Source: Rutidosis leptorrhynchoides
Taxonomy: Eukaryota; Streptophyta; Magnoliopsida; Asterales; Asteraceae
Reading direction: 5' to 3'
Length of the DNA stretch: 64,000 bases
NCBI RefSeq assembly: GCF_046630445.1
Contig: NC_092337.1
Coordinates: forward strand, 368,856,001-368,920,000
Shown: in pieces, positions 1 to 9,398 of the stretch
Layout of the letters: the number at the start of each line of letters is the position of its first letter
Position numbering within the stretch: position 1 is the first letter of the stretch
Translations under genes and position numbers: made by a program
The notes under the pieces: generated by a model
The model's database searches: none
What the model was told of the DNA's origin: nothing
Seen by the model: the letters and a program-made list of their open reading frames with translations, nothing else

Positions 1-640
1 ATTCATCAAGTATATTGCCAACTGAAGTTAGTTGTAGTGGCGACAACTCATCTTCATTGACAATTTGTGATTCATGTAATTGTTCATGCTCATTAGAAAT
101 CAGGTTTAAATCTCCATCTTGTGTTACTGCAGTAGGAACATCCGCATTCAATAATTGTTCAACTTTTATTTCTTCTTCTGAAACTCCTAGAAGCACATCA
201 TTTGAAGATGATTCATCTTCATCATTTAAATCGTACAATGGTGATGATACTTCCGGCTCATAAGGGATGTGATCCTCGTTGTAAATATCTTGAAATGCAT
301 AGTCTGAGCATGAATAATCATCATATAAGCGACAATGATGATGTGTTGGTCGTCGAATTCGTCGGGGTGGTTGTTGTTGGTAGAAGATGGTGTGTTGATA
401 ATATGGTGGATGGTAGGGTTGTGGTTGATAGTAGACGGAGCGTTGGTGGTATTGTGGGAGTTCATATTGATAGTATTGTTGTGATTCGACCCAAGCACCA
501 TAAGTAGCTCTTCAAATTTCTTCTTCAAGCCATCATTGTTTTGCACGTTCGTTAGATTTGTTAACTATATATAACGTGTTCTTGAGTATTTTGAGGGCGG
601 TAGCGAGATCGCGACTTTGATTACCCTTATCGGCGGCCAT
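1..640 (-). pseudogene. Ty3/gypsy gag, 5' part (broken, runs off window)
   Basis: Minus-strand gag of an LTR retrotransposon whose LTR and primer-binding site lie at 943 and above. The likely start is the ATG at 640-638 (MAADKGNQSRDLATALKILK), about 300 bases downstream of the primer-binding site, as expected for gag. The frame stops near 533 and continues in another frame from 546 (NNDGLKKKFEELLMVLG), so there is a frameshift. An Asn/His-rich stretch follows to about 226. From about 240 to the left edge a further minus frame stays open and is acidic (DEDESSS, SEEE). Gag forms the cytoplasmic virus-like particle of the element. The frame changes say this copy is not functional. No zinc knuckle or pol is visible because the element leaves the window. 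Confidence 0.6.
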
Positions 641-662
641 TGAAACAAGAAAAGAAAAAAAA

Positions 663-920
663 ATCTTTTTTTTGCGATGAACAGTAATTACGACGATGAA
701 CAGTAAATCTGACGCGTTTACTGACGATGAATAGTGTTCTGACGCGTTTTTCTGGCGATGAACAGTGATTTCGGCGTGAACAGTACCGTGAACAGTAACG
801 ACGATTTTTTTTTTGAGATAGAATATCAAAACCCAAACGTGGGAGAGACCCAGCTAATCGGAATTAAGATATGAGATAAACTATCAAGATCCAAACGTGG
901 GAGAGACCCAGCTAATCGGA
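663..920 (-). repeat. Leader repeats of the left gypsy element
   Basis: The untranslated leader between primer-binding site and gag holds two repeat types. From about 676 to 803 the core GAACAGT (or GAATAGT) recurs at least six times, several copies within GATGAACAGT, interspersed with GACGCG. A second repeat of about 38 bases (core CCAAACGTGGGAGAGACCCA) occurs at about 825 and again at about 883, a period of 58. Confidence 0.7.
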
Positions 921-942
921 ATAATGATAGGGTGGATCGATT

Positions 943-954
943 GCTCTGATACCA
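943..954 (-). other. Primer-binding site, initiator-tRNA-Met type
   Basis: On the minus strand this reads TGGTATCAGAGC, the plant LTR-retrotransposon primer-binding site matching the 3' end of initiator tRNA-Met. It sits two bases from the LTR end (TCA then AT then TGGTATC), fixing element orientation as minus. Confidence 0.9.
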
Positions 955-956
955 AT

Positions 957-3040
957 TGATAAGGATCAGAGGATCCGTTGGAAGACAAACGCCCTTCTCA
1001 ACAAACAATTAAAATCACCAACGTGTTTTTAATTTGAACATATGTATATAATCAATACGTAAATAGGATAATGAGTATTAAACTCAAGTTTTATTAATTT
1101 AAAAGATAGATTGATACGTGTACATGCGGAGTATATATAGAGGTAACATAAACCGACTTAGACTGCTACAACTATCCCAATTCTAGTTTAATCCTATAAA
1201 CAAATAATTTAAATAAGTAAATAAATAAACCTAATAGAAACTTTTTTTTTCGAAAGGCAATAATTATATTAAATTAATTAAATTAGCAAGATGCTAGGGA
1301 TTACATAACACGAGTACATAACACGACCTCCGACATTCTACAACGTAATGACTTCAACACGAATCAACTAAAACAATACAAGATTAGTTGACAACTACAA
1401 CATCCACGATTCTAAAACTCACACTCGAAGCAATCTAAACGAAAAAGCCTGCATCGCAACATTCGACAAAAACCCACCATGAATACATAAATCGACATAA
1501 ATCGGCAATCACCACGAATCAACAACCGATATCCACGAACCACACTCGAAACCACACTCGAAACCCATTCGACAATCACGAATCAACAACCAATAACCAC
1601 GAACCCACGAATCGACATAAATCGGCAACCACCACGAATCAACAACCAATAACCACGAACCCACGAATCGAAACCTCTGATGACCCGAAAATCGAAACCA
1701 AGATCACTAAAATCCACCGCAAACCACCCCCAACCCGAACACGGAATCACCCAAACCACAGATTCAACAAGAGTCACAAGCAGCCCGCTCAACACTCAGA
1801 GAACAACTCCGAAAGTGAAACCCCCAGAGTATCTCAAAATGAAGAACAAAACCGCTAGAAACTCACGAACAAGTGGTGAACAAGCGGGAGAGCAGCGGCA
1901 CAGGGATAAAATGTCCGGAGAAAAAACGATAACGAGACGGGAAAGGCAATGAAGTAAAAGGAGACAAGGACCAGCGAACGTGGTGAAAAACTCGAAGCAG
2001 CAACCGAGCTGTCACCCGGGACCACCAAAACCCGAAGAAGCACGACACCATTTGGACAATCCATTGAAGTGAAATACACCGAAAAATAAATCAAACACAT
2101 GTAACCCACGTAAAGTAAGATCCAATCTAAATCAACACCAAATAAACGACCAATCAGCGTCGAATACTAAGGACGGTGGAACCACCGCAAACCACTACCG
2201 AAACTCGAGCACGGAATCACCCAATCTACGATCTAAACCACCAAGCTAACATCATTAACACCTGTCACCCAATGGACAGCAGAAGCGGGTTCCGGCTGGA
2301 GTTGACCACCACCGCCGGAAAAATAACCACCACTCTAATGGATGACAAGCATCCTTGAACCACCACCAACAATCATCAGGTAAAAACAGAAGATTTGAGG
2401 AGTCTTGGAAGAAAGTAGAGCCCAAGAGGAAGGGCAGCAGCACAAGGTAACCACCTCCGGAGAGAGTCAACGTTGAGAAGATCGGAATAGCATCAAAAAC
2501 AGAACCGGAGACCGAACACAGGAAACACGATCTCTGATGAGATCATGCTAGGATCCAAAAACCCGATCTCTGATGAGATCTTGCTAGCATCAAACACAGA
2601 TTCGGAGATCACCTTCGCCGGCCGGCAACAATTCGCCGAAGAAGAAAAGTAAGCCGAGAAAGAAACTAACAAAACCCACCAGAGCGCGACGGAATAAGAG
2701 CATCAAACACCAAAATCACCGAACCTTCTACCGGTAACAGAGTAGGTGGAGACAACCACCCACTCGCCGCCTGCAACCGGCGAAAAGAAAGGCACAGGTG
2801 GTAATAAAACACTACGAACTATCCGGAGAAGGTAGATCGAATAAGAAAAGGGAAGAAACAAGCAGAAACCGAAGGAAAAAGCGGAAAATCCGGACCACCG
2901 GCGGTGCCGGTGGCCGGTGACCAAAGGTGTAGTGTTTTTGAAATAAAGGGAGCGTGAGAGAAGGTGCTTCAAAGTGTAAATCCCTAATAGAAACTATTAA
3001 ATTAAATACAAGTAAGTAAATAAACTAATAATTAAAATAG
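957..3040 (-). mobile_element. LTR of left gypsy element, split by a retroposon
   Basis: On the plus strand the LTR begins TGATAAGG at 957, directly beside the primer-binding site. A minus-strand TATA-like box (CTATATATACTCC) lies near 1128-1140. The LTR is interrupted at 1243-2982 and resumes at about 2996. Its far end is not certain; about 3040 is a guess, because the partner LTR and target duplication are outside the window. Confidence 0.5.
1243..2982 (-). mobile_element. LINE-type poly(A) retroposon, non-coding or 5'-truncated
   Basis: A 1.74-kb insertion flanked by a 13-bp target duplication, CCTAATAGAAACT, at 1230-1242 and 2983-2995. It begins on the plus strand with a T run (a poly(A) tail on the minus strand) preceded by a minus-strand 3' end reading ATTGCCTTTCG, like plant L1-type LINE 3' ends. 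The body is GC-richer than its surroundings and purine-biased, has internal repeats (GATCTCTGATGAGATC twice, near 2529 and 2568; CACGAATCAACAACC several times near 1516-1660), and encodes no reverse transcriptase. It resembles LINE untranslated ends or a non-autonomous derivative. It inserted after the gypsy LTR it interrupts. Confidence 0.7.
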
Positions 3041-3506
3041 ATACTCGGTTCCACATCATAGGCACATTTTACCAGTAACATTTTCACAATAAAAACGCGT
3101 TCAAAGCATCATCCAACATATTAATCATCACAACCTATATCTTTTTAAAACATCGTAATTGGGTTTTGTCACAAATAATTGAGTATAGCTGCTGCAACTT
3201 AAGTGTTACCGTGCCAATACATTAACTACTCTTTCTAACATCATCTACCCATAACTGATAGAAATTTATTTAATTGCTTCTCAAGTAACCATCATCGCGG
3301 CATTGCAATCAAAAATCTTCTTAATATTATTAACTGTTGACATATAAATATGTGTTCAAGTTATAAAAATAACCACGTCACAAAAATTCTGTTTAATAGT
3401 TGCATAGTATAATTCAAAGGAAAACATCAACTACCATGCATGGCTGCAACAGAATAGTGAGTTGATTTATATACATCAACAAGAGTTGTTATAATAAATA
3501 TAATAA
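2996..3506. other. No gene seen
   Basis: AT-rich sequence. The first part may be the rest of the interrupted LTR. No ORF, hairpin or repeat that I could support. Confidence 0.5.
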
Positions 3507-3955
3507 TTACACAAAATATGAACATGCCTGTACGATTGAAGCCATGACCAACATCAAACCCTCCCAATCAGTTCCCAAAACCATGGCATACAAATCGGAG
3601 ATAAACAAAAAACTTACACCGATATATAGAATCGCACCAGGTATGGCTGTGACGGTACCAACGATGACTAAAACAGCAGCAAGCAGAGACGAACCCAATT
3701 TTTTTATGACAATCGAAGAAACCAAAAAGCTTTGTAAAAGAAACCTAATACATCTTTCAAATAGGTTCCATGAACGAAAAAAAAAACAATCTCTCACACC
3801 AGTTTAGTTGCAAAAAGGGATTAAAATAACACAGAGGGAGAAGACATTAATCAACCAGTAATAGGAGACAGCGATGATGGCACTGACGGCAAAATAACCG
3901 GTGACAGACGATAAGGAACGGAAGGAGAATCGCCGGAAGGGTGGAGAAGAAATCA
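3507..3955 (-). CDS. Possible small membrane-protein gene or fragment, unidentified
   Basis: Two hydrophobic minus-strand open stretches. The upstream one can start at the ATG at 3955 (MISSPPFRRFSFRSLSSVTG, then a hydrophobic segment) and closes at 3804. The second (about 3729 down to 3507) contains IKKLGSSLLAAVLVIVGTV and further hydrophobic residues, consistent with two membrane spans. A minus-strand GTGTAAGT donor-like site near 3625 and a pyrimidine-rich acceptor-like stretch near 3740 could join exons. I do not recognise a family, and the short ORFs could be chance. It lies head to head with the sphinganine-reductase exon at 4213. Confidence 0.25.
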
Positions 3956-4212
3956 TTGGTGGGGTGAACAAATGAGAGGAGTGAAGGTAGATAAGCATTA
4001 AATACCACATACACTGATAAGACAAAAATACCCCTAACTTGGGATATAGAATGACTAAAATACCCTCGGTACTATTCATCTGTTTAGGCTGATATACTTA
4101 ATAAGAATAAGTAACCATGATCTTTATGTTTATAGTTATTAGTATAAAGTTTATTTCTTTTGGTTTATTAAGTGATTTTTTTAACTCAGGCATTTTTCTT
4201 GGATGTGGTTAG

Positions 4213-4346
4213 GTGGGCATATATGGTTATACCTCATATTCCGCTAGTAAATTTGGCCTAAGGGGTTTTGCAGAAGCTCTCCAGCAAGAGGTTATTGATG
4301 ATGACATTCATGTTTCTATTATATTCCCACCTGAAACAGATACACA
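4213..4346 (+). pseudogene. 3-ketodihydrosphinganine reductase (TSC10/KDSR) exon fragment
   Basis: A single exon-like piece reading VGIYGYTSYSASKFGLRGFA followed by EALQQEV and HVSIIFPPETDT. This matches the part of TSC10-type short-chain dehydrogenases around the YxxxK active site: Tyr and Lys are present in YSASK. The enzyme reduces 3-ketodihydrosphinganine at the ER during sphingolipid synthesis. The sequence before it looks like a real intron end (TTTTTCTTGGATGTGGTTAG directly before GTGGGC). After PPETDT the family's TPGF continuation is replaced by unrelated residues, and no other TSC10 exon is seen nearby. I take it as a gene fragment or an exon carried here by rearrangement. If the remaining exons lay elsewhere it could be part of a split gene, but nothing supports that. 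Confidence 0.7.
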
Positions 4347-4901
4347 TATTTTAACGAAAGGTTTAAGCTTCTTACCTTTATCTCTTCTCCAACAAGAGGT
4401 GTTTGTCTGCTTGATTACTGTTTGTACACTTTCCGACGAGCCTTATCGAAGCGATAGAGTTAGGTAGCCCTAATAAGGAAGGTATATAAATCGGGTGAAT
4501 GTAAAGGATTATTCTCTTCGTTGGCGGTTCCCCTAAGATAGCAAGACGTGACTTGCTATACGCCACCGCGAGAGAATGTATAATAAATGTGCATGACACT
4601 AGTGAGCTTTATTGTATATGTCCTCCTTTTCCAGAGCTTTATGGCCCTCTATTTATAGAGAGGGTGGATCCTTAAGTATTAAGGAAGTGTTCCCAAGGTA
4701 TCAGCTCCCGAGGTACTGTGGCATCAGTTCCCGAGGTATTGTAGCATCAGGTCCCAAGCTGTCAAAGATGCTCCGTAATCAGTTCTCAATGCTTTGTAAA
4801 GAGAGCCTTGACTTTCTAAAAATGTCCATTATACTTTTGGAAAGCAATAATTTTCCTTTCCTTTGCACCGTTAGTTTGACTGAGGTTATCTTTGTTAATT
4901 T
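4347..4901. other. Unassigned repeat-like sequence, minus-strand TATA box
   Basis: No gene seen. On the minus strand CTATAAATAGAGGGCC (about 4643-4658) is a good TATA box, and GTATCAGCTCCCGAG-type direct repeats lie at 4698-4760. This suggests the promoter end of another LTR, but I cannot place its termini. Confidence 0.35.
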
Positions 4902-5016
4902 GCTTCGTTGATGGACTTAGCTTCGTTAAAGGACTTAGCTTCTTTGATGGACTTAGCTTCGTTGAAGAACTTAGCTTCGTTGATGGACTTAGCTTCGTTG
5001 ATGGACTTAGCTTCGT
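4902..5016. repeat. 18-bp tandem minisatellite, 6.4 copies
   Basis: Six full units of GCTTCGTTGATGGACTTA with small variations plus a partial seventh. Because 18 is a multiple of three, all frames stay open; the minus strand reads repeats of NEAKSI. The open frames are a by-product of the repeat and are not evidence of a protein. Confidence 0.95.
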
Positions 5017-5059
5017 AATTCTCATGTTCAGCGGAGGTAAATGTATCGGAGGTGGGGTG

Positions 5060-5525
5060 TAAACTTTCATACTTAAACGCAACAACAATAATAAGAACTT
5101 GAATCACAACTAATAACAGTACTCAATCAATAAATCGAATCTGTAAACACAAGAGTATCACAATCAATAAAGAATCACAATAATCTGATCACAAGTAGAT
5201 GATCAGAAAAACGAATTAGGGTTTTGAGAATGAGAGAATGCAGAGAGAATGAGAATGTCGAATGAGATGAATCGAATGTGTTGATTCAGCTGTAACCCTA
5301 ATCACCAAAGCTTTATACTGACTTCTAAATGTTCATCTTTAGTCCCTCAACTATCAGCAAAGAGTCATTAGCATCTACAACTATAATCAGCAATCTTTAA
5401 GTTCTAAAAAGTGCATAAATGGTCCTTGTACTTCTTGAAACACAAAAGTGCTAAAAAAACACCACAAATTAGACAAGTACAAGATATAATTCAAAAATAA
5501 GTTTGTTAAACTTGTAATTTTAACA
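5060..5525 (-). mobile_element. Copia-like LTR (SIRE/Maximus style), minus strand
   Basis: Read on the minus strand from 5525 it starts TGTTAAAATTACAAG, contains a TATA-like TATAAAGCTTTGG (near 5310-5323) and then a leader rich in CATTCTC and CCCTAATTCG, as in Copia LTRs of the Asteraceae. The inner end near 5060 is uncertain, and no primer-binding site or gag could be confirmed, so it may be a solo or truncated LTR. The family call is from memory of style. Confidence 0.4.
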
Positions 5526-5892
5526 GCTTTCACATGTTTGGTTTAGGCTCCGGCTTTAAACGCAATATGTACCAATGCGTTATTAACTCATTTGTATGAA
5601 GCTCTAGTTTTGAGCTAAATATTTACGTGTTTTCATGGTCTATTAGACCATTTTTAACAATGATGAGCGTGATGGCGTATTGTTGAGTAGGTGTGGGGTA
5701 CTTGACGGACGTGCTAGTAAACTGGTTAATAATGGGGTGACGTGTTGAGTGGCATGTTAGGTGATGTGTTAAAATTTGATTGAAAGTAGGGTGAAAAAAA
5801 GGATAAAAAATAATTAAAGTTGGATTTCACAAAGATAGAAAAGAAGAAAGGAAGAAAGTTGGATTGGCTTACGTGGTTGAGTGATCCTAGTT
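5526..5892. other. No gene seen
   Basis: AT-rich sequence with no supported feature. Confidence 0.5.
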
Positions 5893-6958
5893 AGGGATGG
5901 CAATGGATGTTCCATCCATGGATATTCACCCGATTTGATCCATTTATAATGGATATGGATGATGTAAATGGACGATTAATGGATATGGATATGGATGATC
6001 TAAATATTTCGTGGATCGGATATGGATGACAATATGTCATCCATGGATATATCCATTAACACCCGAAATACATTTATATATTGATATGAACGTACTAACA
6101 TATATTTATAAACATCTACATATCGATATACATATACATATAACATTCAAATTCTTAATTTATTAACAAAAATAAGGGTTATGATCGACACAATTATTAA
6201 TTTGTTAATAACAACATTAAAGTAACACACTTATATTAGTTTAAACGTATATTTACTTATATTATAACGCATTTTGCTCAATTAAGTCAAAATCGGAGAC
6301 AAATTACATCCAAACCTTAGTAAGAAACCAATAATATTAAGATTAAATATTTACATTTGTTATGCTCTATATAAAATTGTCAAAATTTTCGTTAGATTAA
6401 CGTTTCATTTAATATCCAACGGATATCCATTAACCCACTTAATCCAACGGATATGGATATGGATGGTTGAACAAAAATTAAATGAATATTGATAGTGCTC
6501 CAAACGAACATATATTTAGTCGCAATATCATCCCAATATGTAAAGTTTTTAGTTGTAATTGTTCTATTTTAAGTTGTAATCGTTTATATTAAATAAGTGC
6601 GAAGACAAAAGGCGAAAACGAAGATTTAAAGACGTAAACGTCCAAAAAGCTCAAATGTACAAGATACAATCCAAGTGGTTCAATTTATTGATAAGAAAAA
6701 TCTAAAAATGACAAGAGTACAAGTTGCGAAACGCAAAGTACAAGATATTAAATTATACGAAAGGACGTTCGAAAATCCGGAACCGGGACCTGAGCCAACT
6801 ATCAACGCCCGACTCAACGGACCAAAAATTACAAGTCTACTATGCACAAGAATATAATATAATATATATATAATTATATAAATTATATATATATATTATA
6901 TATATTTATTAATTATGTCGACAAGCAAGTGGCCAAACAAATGTGAGCTGGATCCAGT

Positions 6959-7007
6959 GGCCATGCGATCGCATGGCCTGGATGCCTATAACTCATGCGA
7001 TCGCATG
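6959..7007. promoter_or_regulatory. Paired perfect palindromes upstream of LTR TATA box
   Basis: GGCCATGCGATCGCATGGCC at 6959-6978 is a perfect 20-base palindrome. Its core CATGCGATCGCATG recurs at 6994-7007. The pair ends 24 bases before the TATA box at 7031, in an otherwise AT-rich LTR, so it is a candidate promoter element of the retrotransposon. Confidence 0.6.
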
Positions 7008-7097
7008 GCCTGAAAAGTCAGGCCAGATCCTATAAATAGCCAGCTTATTCGACGAGTTAAACACAAAAAAAAAAATATATCACTCCCTTTGTTTAAG

Positions 7098-7098
<1 letters not shown>

Positions 7099-7182
<84 letters not shown>
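7099..7182. repeat. (AT)n microsatellite
   Basis: About 80 bases of uninterrupted TA dinucleotides inside the solo LTR, just after the presumed transcription start. Confidence 0.95.
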
Positions 7183-7185
<3 letters not shown>

Positions 7186-8416
7186 TAGGTTAGTTTTATA
7201 TTAGATTAGTTTGGGTTATGTAAAGGTTATTTTACGGGTTTTGAAGTCGAAGCTCTATCCATGTAACATTACGCGATAAATAATCAATGTAAGCTATGTT
7301 CTCCTTTTTAAATTAATGTCTCGTACTTAAGTTATTATTATGCTTATTTGAGCCAAAGTAATCGTGATGTTGGGCTAAATATTAAGATGGGGTAATTGGG
7401 TTTTGTACCATAATTGGGGTTTGGACAAAAGAACGACACTTGTGGAAATTAGACTATGGGCTATTAATGGGCTTTATATTAAATTAACGATACCTCGTTA
7501 ATTTAATATAAAGGTTATAATTTGACGTATCTATATATAACCACATACGCTTAATCGGATACGATGGGCGGGATATTTATAAATACGAATTATTGTTCAT
7601 TTGACCGGACACGGGGATGGATTAATAGTCAATGGACTCATTAAAATAGGGGTGGATTACATTCAAGGGTAATTGGTGTAATTGTTAACAAAGTATTAAA
7701 ACCTTGGATTACACACAGTCGATAGCCTGGTATATTCATTAAACAAAGTATTAAGACCTTGTTACAGTTCGAATCCCCAATTAGTTGGAATATTTGACTT
7801 CGGGTATAAGGTTAAATTTGCCAAGCATTTTATAATTATGACCGATGAACTATTATGGACAAAAACCAGATAGGTTTCAATTACATCCAGGACAAAAGAC
7901 AAATAACCCAGGGTAATAAATTAAAATCAAAACGTCAAAAATCATGATTACGGAAGTTTAAATAAGCATAATTATTTTATTTTATATTATATCGTACCTT
8001 TAATTATCGTCATTTATATTTTGCATTAGGTTTTAATTGTGACTTAAGATATAAAACCGACAAACCAGTCATTAAACGGTAAACCCCCTTTTATAATAAT
8101 AAATATTATTATATATAATTATATATATTTGTACAAATATAGTTATATAAAAATATAGTGTAACCGTCTACCTGTGGAACGAACCGGACTTACTAAAAAC
8201 TATACTACTCTACGATTAGGTACACTGCCTATAGTGTTGTAGCAAGATTTAGGTATATCCCATCTGTAAATAAATAATTAAAACTTGTGTAGTTTTTAAT
8301 AGTATTTTGCAATAAAAATATAACTATTTTGTATACACCTCTACGCACATCAAATATGGATGTGAATATGGCATCACCCGATCCATATCCGATCCATATT
8401 GGATCCATTGCCACCT

Positions 8417-8658
8417 AGTGTCTATTTACATATTTTGTAGCTTCGCTCTCTTGTATTTTGATCGGTTTGCCTTCCTCGCAAACTGCAGAATCGTGTTTTT
8501 AGTGTGATATTCATTTGACTTTGGGCTTATTCTGTGGCCCATGATACATTCAGTAAAAATATTGTTGATGATTAATAATAGTTGCCTTTCTTTTCAAAAT
8601 TATAAAATAATTTAATTTTTTTTAACCAATTAGAAAACTGCACCCTATATTTTGTTTC
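8417..8658. other. No gene seen
   Basis: Short spacer between the hAT-like element and the MITE upstream of the DUF1218 gene. No supported feature. Confidence 0.5.
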
Positions 8659-8961
8659 CGTGCTCCTTACACGCTAGCACGCCAGCTAGCACAGTAGCAC
8701 ACCATGATTACTAGATCTCTCTCTATGGTCTCACCATCGTTCGTTATCAGCCCACCTGACATTCATTATAATCTTAACACTATAAACACCAACTCATTAT
8801 AGGGTTCATTATACATCCTTCACCATCAATTTAACGAACCCATTATGCAAATATTGGTTCCCACCTGCTCCCCACTCCTCTTTTTAATCAAAAACCCCTC
8901 AAGCCTAATGTACAAATTTTGATCAATGATGTACAACACCCTTTATTGGTAGTCTGATGTG

Positions 8962-9041
<80 letters not shown>

Positions 9042-9277
9042 CTCGTAATTAATTTGTGTTAGTTAAAATAAATAAAAAAGAAAATAATTACTGACGTGAC
9101 AGTTAAGAGGAAGATGATTTTAGTCATGATATGCAGTGTTTAGTTCTATGATATTATGGGTTAGTTATAGGATATTATTGTTGATGTGATGGTGATGTAG
9201 AAGGTTAAGAGGATGAATAGTTTAGTTACGATAAGGAGTGACTTTAAGCGTATGCGTGTTAGTTAGCACGGAGCACG
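8659..9277. mobile_element. Fold-back MITE upstream of DUF1218 gene
   Basis: Starts CGTGCTCC and ends GGAGCACG. The subterminal blocks (GCTAGCACGCC-like at left, GTGTTAGTTAGCAC at right) and inner segments (left CACTATAAACACCAACTC, right AGTGTTTAGTT...GGGTTAGTTATAGG) are imperfect inverted copies, so the whole can fold back. A long (AT)n run (about 8967-9039) sits in the middle. It ends about 120 bases before the DUF1218 start codon. No target duplication was clear. Confidence 0.5.
8967..9039. repeat. (AT)n microsatellite
   Basis: About 70 bases of TA dinucleotides at the centre of the fold-back MITE. Confidence 0.95.
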
Positions 9278-9398
9278 CCATAATTAATACGGAGTAATAT
9301 CTTTTTTTATTTATTTTTTTTTTTTTTCAGTTGACAGTTCACACTCACTCAAATTCTATGTCTAGAAACACCTACAAGCAGACGAAGAGAGAAAGAAA

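Larger units (their letters stand above)
6490..8352 (+). mobile_element. Solo LTR, 1863 bp, target duplication AATAT
   Basis: Begins TGATAGTGCTCC and ends CGCACATCA, the TG...CA form of an LTR. It is flanked by a perfect 5-bp duplication AATAT at 6485-6489 and 8353-8357. A TATA box TATAAATAGC lies at 7031-7040 with transcribed-leader-like sequence after it, so the parent element was on the plus strand. No primer-binding site follows the right end; the sequence goes straight back to the hAT-like element, so this is a solo LTR made by LTR-LTR recombination. Confidence 0.9.
5893..8415. mobile_element. hAT-like non-autonomous element carrying a solo LTR
   Basis: The left end reads TTAGGGATGGCAATGGAT. 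The right end, 8398-8415, reads ATCCATTGCCACCTA-like sequence, its inverted match. Both subterminal regions are full of GGATATGGATATGGATG-type motifs on opposite strands, as in GGATGGCAA-ended hAT MITEs. I could not find a clean 8-bp target duplication. Without the nested LTR the element is about 650 bp. Confidence 0.5.

Noticed and set aside
6961-7007. GCGATCGC as a bacterial HIP1-like signature or contamination
   Set aside because: It sits inside a plant LTR with a precise target duplication; the motif is a palindrome of that LTR.
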